DNA of 64,000 bases from Pinibacter sp031553495 (GTDB taxonomy: Bacteria > Bacteroidota > Bacteroidia > Chitinophagales > Chitinophagaceae). The position numbers and the translations under genes are program-made. The stretch lies in NCBI GenBank assembly GCA_031553495.1, contig JAVBLN010000018.1:124001-188000 (forward strand). Direction: 5' to 3'. The notes beneath the pieces are model-generated. The model had not been told where the DNA came from. It did no database searches and worked only from the letters and a program-made list of their open reading frames with translations. Positions 28,254 to 37,477 of the stretch are shown piece by piece (the first letter of the stretch is position 1; every line of letters starts with the position of its first letter).

Positions 28254-28284
28254 CAAAAAAGGCTGCGAATTTCTCCGCAACCTT
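28254..28284 (-). terminator. Terminator of lysA
   Basis: On the minus strand GGTTGCG / CGCAGCC stem followed by a run of six T, about 20 bases after the stop codon. Confidence 0.85.
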
Positions 28285-28303
28285 TTCATCATATTTTTAA
28301 GAA

Positions 28304-29515
28304 CTATAAAACTTCAATTTGATTTTTTAGTAAATCGGTGAATGCGTCTCTCTGGCGAATGAGAAGCGCTTCTCCGTCTTTCACAAGCACTTCGGCGGGT
28401 TTTAAGCGTGAATTGAAATTGCTGCTCATTTCAAAACCATAAGCGCCGGCATTATAAAAAGCAAGATAATCGCCTTCGCGCACTTCATTCAGCGTTCTGT
28501 CCCAGGCGAATGTGTCGGTTTCGCAAATATTACCTACTACTGTGTAAATTCTTTCATGCCCGCCGGGGTTACTAATGTTTTCAATGCGGTGGTATGCATC
28601 GTAAAACATGGGGCGGATCAAGTGATTGAAGCCGCTGTTCACGCCTATAAAAACAGTAGCGGTGGTTTGCTTGATAACATTTGCTTTTACAATAAAATAA
28701 CCCGACTCGCTCACCAGGTATTTACCGGGTTCAAACCAAACCTGTATTCTTTTGCCTGTTTCTGTTTCAAAATTTTGGAACGCTTCAGTTACCTTTTCTC
28801 CCAACAGATTGATATCAGTATGCACATCGCCTTCCTGGTAAGGTACTTTAAATCCGCTGCCGAGGTCAATATATTTCAACTCAGGGAAATGCGTAGCCAG
28901 TTCAAACATTATATCCAGTCCTTGTAAAAACACGTTCACGTCTTTAATGTCGCTTCCGGTATGCATGTGAATGCCCTGCACATGCAGGTTTGTGCTTTTT
29001 ACAATGCGTTCAATGTGGCGCATTTGGTGAATGGATATACCGAATTTACTATCGATGTGGCCGGTTGAGATCTTATAATTTCCGCCGCCCATTATATGCG
29101 GATTGAAGCGAATAAAAATAGGGTAGGAGCCGCCAAAGCGTGTACCGAATTTTTCAAGTATGGAAATATTGTCGATGTTCAGGTGAACGCCCAAATCCTT
29201 TCCTTCCACTACTTCCTCAAAGTCAACACAGTTGGGTGTAAATAAAATTCTGTCGGGCGAAAAACCCGCTTTCAGTCCCAGCTTTACTTCATTAATACTA
29301 ACGCAATCAAGCGAAGCGCCCAGATTTTCCATATACTTCAACACATTAATGTTGGACAAAGCTTTGCATGCGTAAAAGAAACGTGCATTGCAATATTTGA
29401 AAGCTTCGCTCAGGTTGTTATACTGGTCGCTAATTTTATCGGCATGATACACATACAAAGGTGTTCCAAACTGATTGGCTAATTCTGCTAAATATTCTTT
29501 TGATAAACTGGACAT
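28304..29515 (-). CDS. lysA: Diaminopimelate decarboxylase
   Basis: A 403-residue PLP enzyme of fold type III that decarboxylates meso-diaminopimelate to L-lysine. The Schiff-base lysine is Lys51 in FYACKALSNINVL. Other motifs are HTGSDI, the GSGFKVPY phosphate loop, WFEPGKYLV, and GNICETDTF carrying the catalytic cysteine of the second active-site half. The final YGFEMSSNFNSRLKPAEVLV matches the family C-terminus. It is a single gene with a terminator. No other lysine-pathway gene is nearby. Confidence 0.96.
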   Translation of the reverse strand: MSSLSKEYLAELANQFGTPLYVYHADKISDQYNNLSEAFKYCNARFFYACKALSNINVLKYMENLGASLDCVSINEVKLGLKAGFSPDRILFTPNCVDFEEVVEGKDLGVHLNIDNISILEKFGTRFGGSYPIFIRFNPHIMGGGNYKISTGHIDSKFGISIHQMRHIERIVKSTNLHVQGIHMHTGSDIKDVNVFLQGLDIMFELATHFPELKYIDLGSGFKVPYQEGDVHTDINLLGEKVTEAFQNFETETGKRIQVWFEPGKYLVSESGYFIVKANVIKQTTATVFIGVNSGFNHLIRPMFYDAYHRIENISNPGGHERIYTVVGNICETDTFAWDRTLNEVREGDYLAFYNAGAYGFEMSSNFNSRLKPAEVLVKDGEALLIRQRDAFTDLLKNQIEVL

Positions 29516-29655
29516 AAAAGTTTTATTACACTGGTAGATTTAGAATTTGCGAAATTACACAAGCTGAGGGAATTTATATAAAAAAGAAAGTGTATTATTG
29601 AGTGTTGTTTTGTTTATACTTCGCACAGTATAAAAAATTGTGCAATGCTTTTTTA

Positions 29656-29725
29656 GGGACCGGCTGTATTGCTACTATTGAGCATCGTTGTGTCACTCAC
29701 TTGTACGGTAGTAATACTATTGAGC
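29656..29725 (-). repeat. DCD repeat copy 12 (type A)
   Basis: CGGCTGTATTGCTACTATTG, then CATCGTTGTGTCACTCACTT, then CGGTAGTAATACTATTGAGC. The upstream flank from 29613 (TATACTTCGCACAGTATA) matches the extended ends of copies 1 and 13. Confidence 0.94.
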
Positions 29726-29781
29726 AATGTGTGCATCCTGAAAAATGTTGTACACCCAAAGTAAAATCACCGAAATACTGG

Positions 29782-30522
29782 TTATTTCAGATAACCCTCC
29801 GGATACTCCACTTTTTCCAAAAAAAGTGCATGTGGCGGTACTGAAAAATCGGCTAGCGAACAGTCTTTTGCTTCAATTATTTTCCTGAAATCATTTATTG
29901 AATATTTTCCGCGGCCAATGCGAAGCATGGTGCCTGTCAATGCCCTCACCATTCCGCGAAGAAAACGGTTGCCTTTTACGTTATACACGAGGCATCCGTT
30001 TTCATTGATCCACTCGCTTTTATAAAGGTTGCAGTTAAATGTTTTTACTTGTGTGTTCCGTTTTGAAAAAGAGGTATAATCTGTGTACTCTTTTAAAATT
30101 GCGGCGGCTATGTGTAATTTATCTATATCAAGTGTGTAGGGAAAATAGTATGCCCTGTCTTGTAAAAACGGATTTTTTTCATGGTAAATAAAATACTTGT
30201 ATTCACGGCTCACTGCATCGAAGCGGCAATGCGCCTCCGCATGCATCGGGTGAATGTTTTTTACAGAAATATCGTGTGGTAAAATGGCGTTCATTTTATA
30301 AATAGTATGTGGATTCAACTCATCGTCATAATCGAAATGAAAAAAATTTTGCAAAGCGTGAACTCCCGCATCCGTGCGGGATGATCCTGTGAGCGCTACA
30401 GGTTTTTTATGTATAATTTGAAAAACTTTTTCCACTTCAGCCTGAACCGAATGAGCGTTTTCCTGTATCTGAAAACCACTATATGCGGATCCGTTATATG
30501 CTATTTCGATAAAATATCTCAT
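29782..30522 (-). CDS. truA: tRNA pseudouridine(38-40) synthase
   Basis: A 246-residue enzyme that isomerises uridines 38-40 in the tRNA anticodon arm. The catalytic aspartate is Asp51 in GSSRTDAGVHALQN. The N-terminus MRYFIEIAYNGSAYSGFQ and the C-terminal GNRFLRGMVRALTGTMLRIGRG motif are typical. Length fits the family. It is flanked by DCD repeat gaps on both sides. Confidence 0.96.
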   Translation of the reverse strand: MRYFIEIAYNGSAYSGFQIQENAHSVQAEVEKVFQIIHKKPVALTGSSRTDAGVHALQNFFHFDYDDELNPHTIYKMNAILPHDISVKNIHPMHAEAHCRFDAVSREYKYFIYHEKNPFLQDRAYYFPYTLDIDKLHIAAAILKEYTDYTSFSKRNTQVKTFNCNLYKSEWINENGCLVYNVKGNRFLRGMVRALTGTMLRIGRGKYSINDFRKIIEAKDCSLADFSVPPHALFLEKVEYPEGYLK

Positions 30523-30604
30523 TTGTTGTTGGTTGTTGGGAATGTAGTCATGAAAAATAAAACTTAAAATTCAAGAATTGTATAGCAACTATCACCCACC
30601 TATA

Positions 30605-30757
30605 ATACTATACGCAGTATAAATTTATGCATGAATGTGTCACTTCGCTGAATAGAATTACAACAGCACAAGGGAGTGACACAACGATGCTTAATAGTAG
30701 CACTACCGTTGATACCCAAAAAGAACATTGCACATTTCTATTCCGTGCGAAGTATAA
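30605..30757 (+). repeat. DCD repeat copy 13 (type A, extended 153-bp form)
   Basis: Nearly the same sequence as copy 1 end to end, with about five substitutions and one indel. Arms GCTGAATAGAATTACAACAG and GCTTAATAGTAGCACTACCG; ends TACTATACGCAGTATA and GTGCGAAGTATAA. Confidence 0.95.
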
Positions 30758-30784
30758 TAAAGTCTAACAACCAACGGCTATAAA

Positions 30785-31417
30785 CTATTCAATATTCACT
30801 TTTTCTCCAAGAAACCTTGGCTTTGTTCCTATTAAATAATCAATATAAGCTTTGCACCTGGCGAGTTTTTCGCGTTGCTTTGTTTTAAATCCTGCATATT
30901 TATCTACATCTTTTGCATTGAATCCAACTGCATTAATGCCTTCTTTATTTGCTATGAAAATAGCTCTTTCGTTATGAAATGGCTGTGAAATAATAGTAGC
31001 GGATTGTTGCCCGAATATTTCTCTCAATCTTATTACAGAATCAAACGTTCTGAAGCCTGCATAATCAAGGAATATCACATTTGAATCAATGCCGCGGGCA
31101 ATAAGATCGGTTTTCATATCAAGCGGTTCATTATATTCTTTTCGCCCATTATCGCCACTGATTACCAGGTATTTTATTTTTCCTGCTTTCAATAGTGTTT
31201 CTGCCGCATCAATCCTGTAGTTATAATACAAGTTCGGATAACCATTGCTTAGCAATTTTGAGCAACCCAATAATAATCCAACCTTGTTAAAGGGTATAGA
31301 GGTATCTGTATATAATTTATTGGCAGCACACTTTTTTATACTGTAATTGGCTATTGCTATAAATGCAAAAGCCAATGCCAACAATACTAATGATGCAAGC
31401 AAAATTTTTTTAAACAT
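30785..31417 (-). CDS. SanA/YdcF-like (DUF218) envelope protein
   Basis: A 210-residue protein with an N-terminal membrane anchor (residues 5-25). The DUF218 core contains GLLLGCSK, YYNYRIDAAETLLKAGK, LVISGDN, a YNEPLDMK block, and SQPFHNERAIFIA. This pattern matches SanA, the E. coli protein linked to vancomycin exclusion at high temperature. The biochemical role of the family is not known. It ends 30 bases before the gene that follows upstream on the same strand and is probably co-transcribed with it. Confidence 0.85.
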   Translation of the reverse strand: MFKKILLASLVLLALAFAFIAIANYSIKKCAANKLYTDTSIPFNKVGLLLGCSKLLSNGYPNLYYNYRIDAAETLLKAGKIKYLVISGDNGRKEYNEPLDMKTDLIARGIDSNVIFLDYAGFRTFDSVIRLREIFGQQSATIISQPFHNERAIFIANKEGINAVGFNAKDVDKYAGFKTKQREKLARCKAYIDYLIGTKPRFLGEKVNIE

Positions 31418-31446
31418 GAAAATTTTTTTCCGGTAAACGATAGCGT

Positions 31447-32694
31447 TTATCTTTTAATCATTGCTTTGAACTGATTTTGATAATACTGGGTTTGCATTAA
31501 ATCTTCCAGTGTGTAAAAGTTATATGTATCTAACGTGAAAGGATATGCGGCTTCTAGAAGGCGGTATTTACTTTCATCGTTTGAAAACAACTCACTTATA
31601 GCTCTTAATTGCTTTACGGTAAAACAACGCGATTTCAAAAGTTTTTTTGTTGTGGCAATTTTATCGTTCAGGTCTTCCTGTGATACCAGTTTCACTCGGA
31701 GCTTGTCAATATCGCTTTCAGAAGCAAGGTTTTTACAATCGGAATTATCAATACGTACCTGGTTGTGCTTTTCCTGTTCTTCCGGTTTTTGTTCCACCAG
31801 TTCAGGTTGTTGTTTTACTTCAGGTTGCGTTTCTACTTTGGGAGCAGGTGTTTCCGGTACAACCGCAACAGCAGGTTTGCTTTCTTCAACCACAACACTT
31901 TCCTGCATTAAAGGAATAGAAACGTAAACTGTATCGATTCCTTCTTCCGAAGTAACCACATATTCCTGCACGAAGGCAAATGGGGTAGTAGTTTCAGTTA
32001 TTTTTTTGATTGCTGAAAGACTTCGTTTGGTAGCAGCGGCATTTTCAGTGGCAGCGGCAGATTCAACAATTGCGGAAGCTGTATCTGCCACAACCGGAGC
32101 TGTAGCCAATTCTTTCTTAGCTTCTTCTACAGGCGGAGTGGTAACAATAGTAACCGGAGTTGTATTTGCCTGAGTTACATTTTCCGGTTTGGCCTGTTCT
32201 GGGGCGGTTTGAGTAACTGCTACTGTTTTTGGTTCCGGTTTGTTTTGATACAGTATACTGCTATCGTTCACAACGTTTGATAACAACGAAGAAAACGCGT
32301 CTGTTTTTTTCTCACCTGTTACTGTAGTTGCAATTGGGTTTGCAGCTTCATTGTTGCGGTTCATTACCACATCCAGTGTTTGCATATTGAAAAGTCCCCA
32401 GCCTTTTTCAAGGAAGTTTTTCAATTGAAAACCTGCGTCTTTGTTGTTTATATTCACAACAAAAGTTTGTTCCGGAAATGCGTTTTTAGGGAATCCAACT
32501 GCAAATTGGTATGCCTGTGCTTTCAGGTTTGATAAAATAATATAGCCGCCTTCGCTGGAACTACGGGTTTTTCCATCCATCGACACATAAAATGGCTGAC
32601 GGTTGTCAGACTGAATGTAAACAAAGTAGTCTTTCTGACTAAAAGCTGAAAAGCCTGCACATAAGAATATCAAAATGGTAAAAACTGACTTCAT
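31447..32694 (-). CDS. Secreted protein with C-terminal DUF4476-like domain
   Basis: A 415-residue exported protein with a signal peptide (cleavage near AFSQ, residue 20). Residues 21-110 form a beta-rich domain (YFVYIQSDNRQPFYVSMDG). Residues about 130-320 are low complexity, rich in Ala, Thr, Val, Pro, Glu and Gln, and are probably an unfolded linker. Residues about 325-415 match DUF4476 (LLKSRCFTVKQLRAISELFS...YRLLEAAYPFTLD). Function is unknown. It lies upstream of the SanA-like gene on the same strand, 29 bases apart. Confidence 0.82.
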   Translation of the reverse strand: MKSVFTILIFLCAGFSAFSQKDYFVYIQSDNRQPFYVSMDGKTRSSSEGGYIILSNLKAQAYQFAVGFPKNAFPEQTFVVNINNKDAGFQLKNFLEKGWGLFNMQTLDVVMNRNNEAANPIATTVTGEKKTDAFSSLLSNVVNDSSILYQNKPEPKTVAVTQTAPEQAKPENVTQANTTPVTIVTTPPVEEAKKELATAPVVADTASAIVESAAATENAAATKRSLSAIKKITETTTPFAFVQEYVVTSEEGIDTVYVSIPLMQESVVVEESKPAVAVVPETPAPKVETQPEVKQQPELVEQKPEEQEKHNQVRIDNSDCKNLASESDIDKLRVKLVSQEDLNDKIATTKKLLKSRCFTVKQLRAISELFSNDESKYRLLEAAYPFTLDTYNFYTLEDLMQTQYYQNQFKAMIKR

Positions 32695-32777
32695 AATTTT
32701 TCAATGTTACAGCAAAACTACTTTAAAATGTATTTAGCCTTGTCTTGAGGCATAACATTTTTCGGAATGTGCCCTTT

Positions 32778-32849
32778 GCTCAATAGAATTACTACCGTAC
32801 AAGAGTGCGACGCAAGAAAAGTTTAATAGTGGCACTAATGCCCAGCCCA
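32778..32849 (+). repeat. DCD repeat copy 14 (A arms, GCGACGC core)
   Basis: GCTCAATAGAATTACTACCG, then ACAAGAGTGCGACGCAAG, then GTTTAATAGTGGCACTAATG. It lies between two divergent genes. Confidence 0.88.
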
Positions 32850-32940
32850 TAAAAAAATGTTAGCACACATGTCTTTTACCATTTTTTTTAGAATTATAAT
32901 CCTTTTCAACTATATCTTTAAGCCTTATTAATAAAAAAGT

Positions 32941-35436
32941 ATGAGGAAAAAGTTTTTATTACTTGCAGCTTGCGGCATTCTGTTGTTTGCCGGGGCTATA
33001 GCACAAACAATAGAATCGACGGGCAATAATCCTTTAACCTACCGTGCAACTGCAACTAAGATCAACGATCTGGTACACACAAAATTGCAGGTGAAATTCG
33101 ATTACGATAAATCATATATGTATGGAAACGTGTGGCTTACTCTTCAGCCGCATTTTTACAATACTGATTCATTGGCCCTGGATGCGAAAGGAATGGAAAT
33201 AAAAAAAGTGGCCATTGTAAAGGGTTCCGCTAACACACCCCTGAAGTACGATTATGATGGTATGCTATTACATATTAAATTGGATAAAAAGTATAAAGGC
33301 GGGGAAAAATATACCATTTTTATTGACTATGTGGCAAAGCCAAATGAGTTGAAAGTAACTGGTAGTGCCGCCATTACGGATGCCAAGGGTTTATACTTCA
33401 TAAATCCGAAAGGAGAAGAAAAAAACAAGCCAACCCAAATATGGACTCAGGGAGAAACTGAAGCAACCTCCGTATGGTGCCCTACAATTGATAAGCCCAA
33501 CCAAAAGACCACGCAGGAAATTTATATGACTGTTCCGGATAAATATGTTTCGTTATCAAACGGTCTTTTGATTAGCTCAAAAAAGAACGCGGACGGAACA
33601 AGAACGGATTACTGGAAAATGGATTTACCACATGCCCCATACCTGATGTTTATGGGAGTTGGCGATTATGCCATTGTAAAAGATAAATTCGGTAATAAGG
33701 AAGTTAGCTATTATGTTGAAAAAGAGTATGCTCCTGTTGCCCGAAGAATATTTGGGAATACTCCGGAAATGATCGCGTATTTCAAACGCATAACCGGCGT
33801 GGATTATGTTTGGCCAAAATATGCGCAGATTGTTGGTCGCGATTATGTAAGCGGTGCCATGGAAAATACAACATCCACCCTTTTCCAGGAAGGTGCACAA
33901 CAAGATGCCAGGGAACTGGTGGATGGCAATGCCTGGGAAAGTACAATTGCTCATGAACTTTTTCATCACTGGTTTGGCGACCTGGTAACGGCGGAAAGCT
34001 GGAGCAACCTGACCATAAACGAATCATTCGCCAACTATAGCGAGACCTTATGGGATGAATATAAAAAAGGTAAAGACGCCGCGGATGAGCAGAATTATAA
34101 GGATATGAGCGACTATTTACAAAGCAATAGCAACAAAAAAGACCTCGTTCGTTTCTGGTATAAAGACAAAGAAGACATGTTTGACGCAGTAAGCTATCAA
34201 AAAGGTGGCCGCATTTTACATATGCTGCGCAATTATGTTGGCGACAGCGCTTTCTTCAAATCTTTGAATAATTTTCTTGTAACCAATAAATTTAAAGCCG
34301 CCGAGGCGCAAAATCTTCGCCTGGCTTTTGAAGAAGTTACAGGCAGAGACCTTAACTGGTTCTTTAATCAATGGTATTACGGTTACGGACAACCGAATTT
34401 AATTATTGATTACAACTACAATGATGCTTCTAAACAGGTTAGCGTAATTATAAAACAAACGCAAAGCGGCGACAAGGTTTTTCGCCTTCCGTTTGCTATT
34501 GATGTTTATAACGGCACATCCAAAGTGCGCTATAATGTAGAAATGACGGAAAGAGAGCAGACATTTACGTTCCCCGCTTCCAGCAAACCCGATCTTGTAA
34601 ATGTAGATGGAGATAAAATGTTGCTATGCGAAAAAACAGATAATAAATCATTAGCCGAATTTATTTTCCAATATAAGTATGCCGGAAGTTACCTTGACAG
34701 GCGTGAAGCGATAGATGCCTGCGCCAAAGCACAGGACAATGCCGATGCGAGGGAATTGCTAAAACTGGCAGTGAAAGATAAATATCACGGATTGCGCAAT
34801 TACGCTTTAGGTAAATTAAAAATGGACAACTCAACCGTTAGAAGCAGTTTCGAATCTTTGATTGTTGATATCGCGAAAAACGATAAAAACGCACCAGTTA
34901 AAGCAAAAGCTATAAGCCTGCTTACGGAGTACGACAAACCGGAATACATGGCCATATTTGAAAGAGCTATCAGCGATTCTTCTTATAGTGTGGCCGGAGA
35001 AGCGCTGATCGCTTTGCAAAAAAACGATATGGCTGTTGCGTTAGCAAAGGCACAACAATTGAAAAACCAACCTGCAAAAGGAACATTATTCGAAGCTATT
35101 AGCAGCATATTGATAAATGCCGGTTCGGAAAACGATTTCGATTTTATTGCCAGTGGTTTTGAGAAACTTCCTTTATCGGAAGCCAAAATGGAAATGTTGC
35201 AGCCATTCGCGGATTATATAGCAAAAATGAGCAAAACAGAATTGGTAAAAAAAGGCGTTGATTTGATTGTGGATTTTCGTGAAAGCATACCGGCAAAGTA
35301 TAAATCGCAGCTTTCTCCTTACATAAACAATATGATTCTGTTGGGAATCGCTAATAAAAAGAAGTCACAATTGACCGGGGCAGCCAGCGCGTCTGTTCAG
35401 GAACAGATAGATTATATCAGGTCTAAAGCGAAGTAG
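32941..35436 (+). CDS. M1-family zinc aminopeptidase, exported
   Basis: An 831-residue metallopeptidase with a signal peptide (cleavage near AIAQ, residue 22). The zinc motif HELFHHW gives His338, Glu339 and His342, with Glu361 (NESFAN) as third ligand. The SGAMEN substrate motif precedes it. Residues about 530-830 form an all-helical C-terminal domain with HEAT-like repeats. It should clip N-terminal residues from peptides in the periplasm or outside the cell. It stands alone with a strong terminator. Confidence 0.94.
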   Translation: MRKKFLLLAACGILLFAGAIAQTIESTGNNPLTYRATATKINDLVHTKLQVKFDYDKSYMYGNVWLTLQPHFYNTDSLALDAKGMEIKKVAIVKGSANTPLKYDYDGMLLHIKLDKKYKGGEKYTIFIDYVAKPNELKVTGSAAITDAKGLYFINPKGEEKNKPTQIWTQGETEATSVWCPTIDKPNQKTTQEIYMTVPDKYVSLSNGLLISSKKNADGTRTDYWKMDLPHAPYLMFMGVGDYAIVKDKFGNKEVSYYVEKEYAPVARRIFGNTPEMIAYFKRITGVDYVWPKYAQIVGRDYVSGAMENTTSTLFQEGAQQDARELVDGNAWESTIAHELFHHWFGDLVTAESWSNLTINESFANYSETLWDEYKKGKDAADEQNYKDMSDYLQSNSNKKDLVRFWYKDKEDMFDAVSYQKGGRILHMLRNYVGDSAFFKSLNNFLVTNKFKAAEAQNLRLAFEEVTGRDLNWFFNQWYYGYGQPNLIIDYNYNDASKQVSVIIKQTQSGDKVFRLPFAIDVYNGTSKVRYNVEMTEREQTFTFPASSKPDLVNVDGDKMLLCEKTDNKSLAEFIFQYKYAGSYLDRREAIDACAKAQDNADARELLKLAVKDKYHGLRNYALGKLKMDNSTVRSSFESLIVDIAKNDKNAPVKAKAISLLTEYDKPEYMAIFERAISDSSYSVAGEALIALQKNDMAVALAKAQQLKNQPAKGTLFEAISSILINAGSENDFDFIASGFEKLPLSEAKMEMLQPFADYIAKMSKTELVKKGVDLIVDFRESIPAKYKSQLSPYINNMILLGIANKKKSQLTGAASASVQEQIDYIRSKAK

Positions 35437-35464
35437 CCGTATTTGTGAATTTTCATACAGCAAG

Positions 35465-35493
35465 AAAGCTCCCGGTTATCAGGGAGCTTTTTT
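35465..35493 (+). terminator. Terminator of the M1 aminopeptidase gene
   Basis: AAAGCTCCC / GGGAGCTTT stem with a GGTTATCA-type loop and a T-run, 29 bases past the stop. Confidence 0.9.
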
Positions 35494-35542
35494 GCTGTAG
35501 CCTATACTTTACACAGCATACTAAAGTGCGTTGTTTTTTTAT

Positions 35543-35612
35543 GGCATCAGCAGATGTGCTACTATTGAGCATCGTTGTGTCACTCACTTGTACGGCAGGA
35601 ATGCTATGGAGC
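35543..35612 (-). repeat. DCD repeat copy 15 (type A)
   Basis: CAGATGTGCTACTATTGAGC, then ATCGTTGTGTCACTCACTTG, then CGGCAGGAATGCTATGGAGC. The right-arm variant GCAGGAATGCTATGGAG is shared with copy 26. Confidence 0.94.
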
Positions 35613-35631
35613 AAGTTGCAAGTTGCCAGTG

Positions 35632-35735
35632 TATAACCACAAGGGTCACTATAGAGGTTACAAGAACTGGTAGCAATTCGGCCTACCCTTGTGTGCCTTG
35701 TGCCTTCCATTGTGCCCCTTGTGGTTAAAATACCA
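35632..35735. repeat. ACAAGGG-type tail module with inverted ends
   Basis: It opens with AACCACAAGGGTCAC and closes with CCCCTTGTGGTT, so its ends are inverted repeats. The first 30 bases match 62087-62170, which also follows a type A DCD repeat with the GCTATGGAG arm. Confidence 0.7.
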
Positions 35736-35833
35736 GTAACCAACGTTACCAAGCCCAAAATAAAGTAATACGCTAAAAAATTAATTCAAGCAGCTTCTCA
35801 ATTCATTAATTTCGTTATCTAAAATGAATTAAT

Positions 35834-36550
35834 ATGGAATCAATAAAAGGGAAAACCGCGTTGGTAACCGGAGCTGGTAAAGGAATTGGAAAAGCTATAG
35901 CAATGGCGCTGGCAAAAGAAGGCGTTCATGTTGGGCTTATCGCCCGTACCAGTGGTGATTTGGAAAAAATTGCTTCCGGTATTAAATCTTTAGGAGTAAG
36001 ATCCGCTATTGCCACCGCTGATGTATCGGACATACAGCAGGTAAACGAAGCTGTGCAAGGCATAGTAAATAATCTTGGAGAAATTGATATCCTTATCAAT
36101 AACGCCGGAGTTGGAAAGTTTGGTAATTTTCTTGATCTCACTCCGGAAGAGTGGGAACAAATTATTAAAGTAAATCTTTTAGGAGTGTATTATGTTACCC
36201 GCGCCGTACTGCCTTCTATGATGGAAAGAAAAACCGGCGATATTATCAATATTGCTTCTACAGCCGGTTTGCGCGGCGCTGCCGTAACAAGTGCTTATAG
36301 CGCTTCCAAATTCGGATTAATTGGCTTATCGGAATCGTTGATGTATGAGGCACGCAAACATAATATTCGCGTTACCGCGCTTACGCCAAGCACCGTGGCT
36401 ACAGATATGTCTATCAATCTTAAATTAACAGATGGGAATCCTGATAAAGTAATGCAGGCCGGAGATATAGCCGAAATCGTTATCTCGCATCTTAAACTGA
36501 ATCGCCGCATTTTTATTAAAGATGCAAGTATGTGGTCTACTAATCCATAA
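35834..36550 (+). CDS. Short-chain dehydrogenase/reductase, FabG-like
   Basis: A 238-residue classical SDR. The cofactor motif TGAGKGIG is at 12-19, NNAG at 89-92, the catalytic Ser142, and Tyr155 and Lys159 in YSASK. It resembles 3-ketoacyl-ACP reductase but lacks the usual fabG neighbourhood, so the substrate is open. It stands alone, followed by a strong terminator shared with the convergent TPM gene. Confidence 0.9.
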   Translation: MESIKGKTALVTGAGKGIGKAIAMALAKEGVHVGLIARTSGDLEKIASGIKSLGVRSAIATADVSDIQQVNEAVQGIVNNLGEIDILINNAGVGKFGNFLDLTPEEWEQIIKVNLLGVYYVTRAVLPSMMERKTGDIINIASTAGLRGAAVTSAYSASKFGLIGLSESLMYEARKHNIRVTALTPSTVATDMSINLKLTDGNPDKVMQAGDIAEIVISHLKLNRRIFIKDASMWSTNP

Positions 36551-36569
36551 GAGCAATTATATATCAAGG

Positions 36570-36630
36570 CAAAATTCAATAACCGGTTACATCAACTTTT
36601 AAAGATCCGGTTATTGAATTTTGTTTTTTT
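36570..36630 (+). terminator. Long-stem terminator of the SDR gene
   Basis: CAAAATTCAATAACCGG and CCGGTTATTGAATTTTG form a perfect 17-bp stem with a 20-base loop, followed by seven T. The T-run touches the stop codon of the convergent gene. Confidence 0.85.
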
Positions 36631-37432
36631 ACCAGCTTCCACTGGCGCCGCCACCGCCACCACTACCACCACCGAAACCCCCAAAGCCGCCCCCACCGCC
36701 GAAACCACCGCCACCAAAACCACCACCGCCACCATGCCAGTCATCATCGCCAGAGGGAAACCATATGGGTGGTCCCCAGCCTCTATAACCTCTTCTGCTA
36801 AGCATGCCACCGCCACCACCGCCTTTTTTGCCGGCAAAAATGATAATGATTACAATTATAATGATAATAAAAGGCAAGATGGAGCGTCCTGCTTTGGCTT
36901 CACTCCGGCCTCTCTCATTATACCCCGGAGGAGCTTTGTATTCTCCCGCTGCGGCTTTAATGATGGCATCTGTTGCTTCATCAAGCCCTCGGTAATAGTT
37001 ACCTTCTCTGAAGTTAGGAGCCAGCTCATTCTCTATAATACGTTTTGCCAGCGCATCCGGTATAGCACCTTCCAACCCATAGCCTGTTTCAATCCTTATT
37101 TTTTTATCATTTAAAGCTATCAGTATTACGGCTCCGTTGTTTGTTTCTTTATTTCCTACACCCCAGTCACGCAGAATTTTCAAAGCATACTCCTGAACAT
37201 CGTAGTCTCCTGTGGTGTTTACAATAACTACAGCAATCTGAATGGAAGTGCTGTCGTCATACTCAACCAGTTTTCGTTCCAGTGCATCTTTTTGATCTGT
37301 TGTAAGCGTATTGGTATAATCATTTACCAGCCTTGGTGGGTTTGGTTTTGCAGGAATATCTTGCGCCAAACAAAAACCGGCCGAAAGAAAAAATAATAAA
37401 AAGGAAAGAATTATTTGTTTCATGAGCTTCAT
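36629..37432 (-). CDS. TPM-domain membrane protein, YgcG-like
   Basis: A 267-residue protein with a signal peptide (cleavage near CLAQ, residue 24). A TPM domain follows (about 35-165, with LVNDYTNTLT, IQIAVVIVNTT and GYGLEGAIPDALAKRI). Next come one membrane helix made mostly of Ile (about 187-200) and a Gly-rich tail to the C-terminus. TPM domains in related proteins bind metal or have phosphatase activity. It is last in a three-gene operon with a second TPM gene and lemA, a common trio in bacteria. The Gly-rich tail gives a strong GGN codon bias at the 3' end. Confidence 0.9.
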   Translation of the reverse strand: MKLMKQIILSFLLFFLSAGFCLAQDIPAKPNPPRLVNDYTNTLTTDQKDALERKLVEYDDSTSIQIAVVIVNTTGDYDVQEYALKILRDWGVGNKETNNGAVILIALNDKKIRIETGYGLEGAIPDALAKRIIENELAPNFREGNYYRGLDEATDAIIKAAAGEYKAPPGYNERGRSEAKAGRSILPFIIIIIVIIIIFAGKKGGGGGGMLSRRGYRGWGPPIWFPSGDDDWHGGGGGFGGGGFGGGGGFGGFGGGSGGGGGASGSW

Positions 37433-37477
37433 TCAAAAGGCAGGCAAAGTTTATAAACAGCTTTGCCTGCCTTATAA

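Noticed and set aside
36614..37114. Open frame of 166 codons on the plus strand
   Set aside because: It is antisense to the Gly-rich tail of the TPM gene, where GGN codons leave the other strand free of stops.
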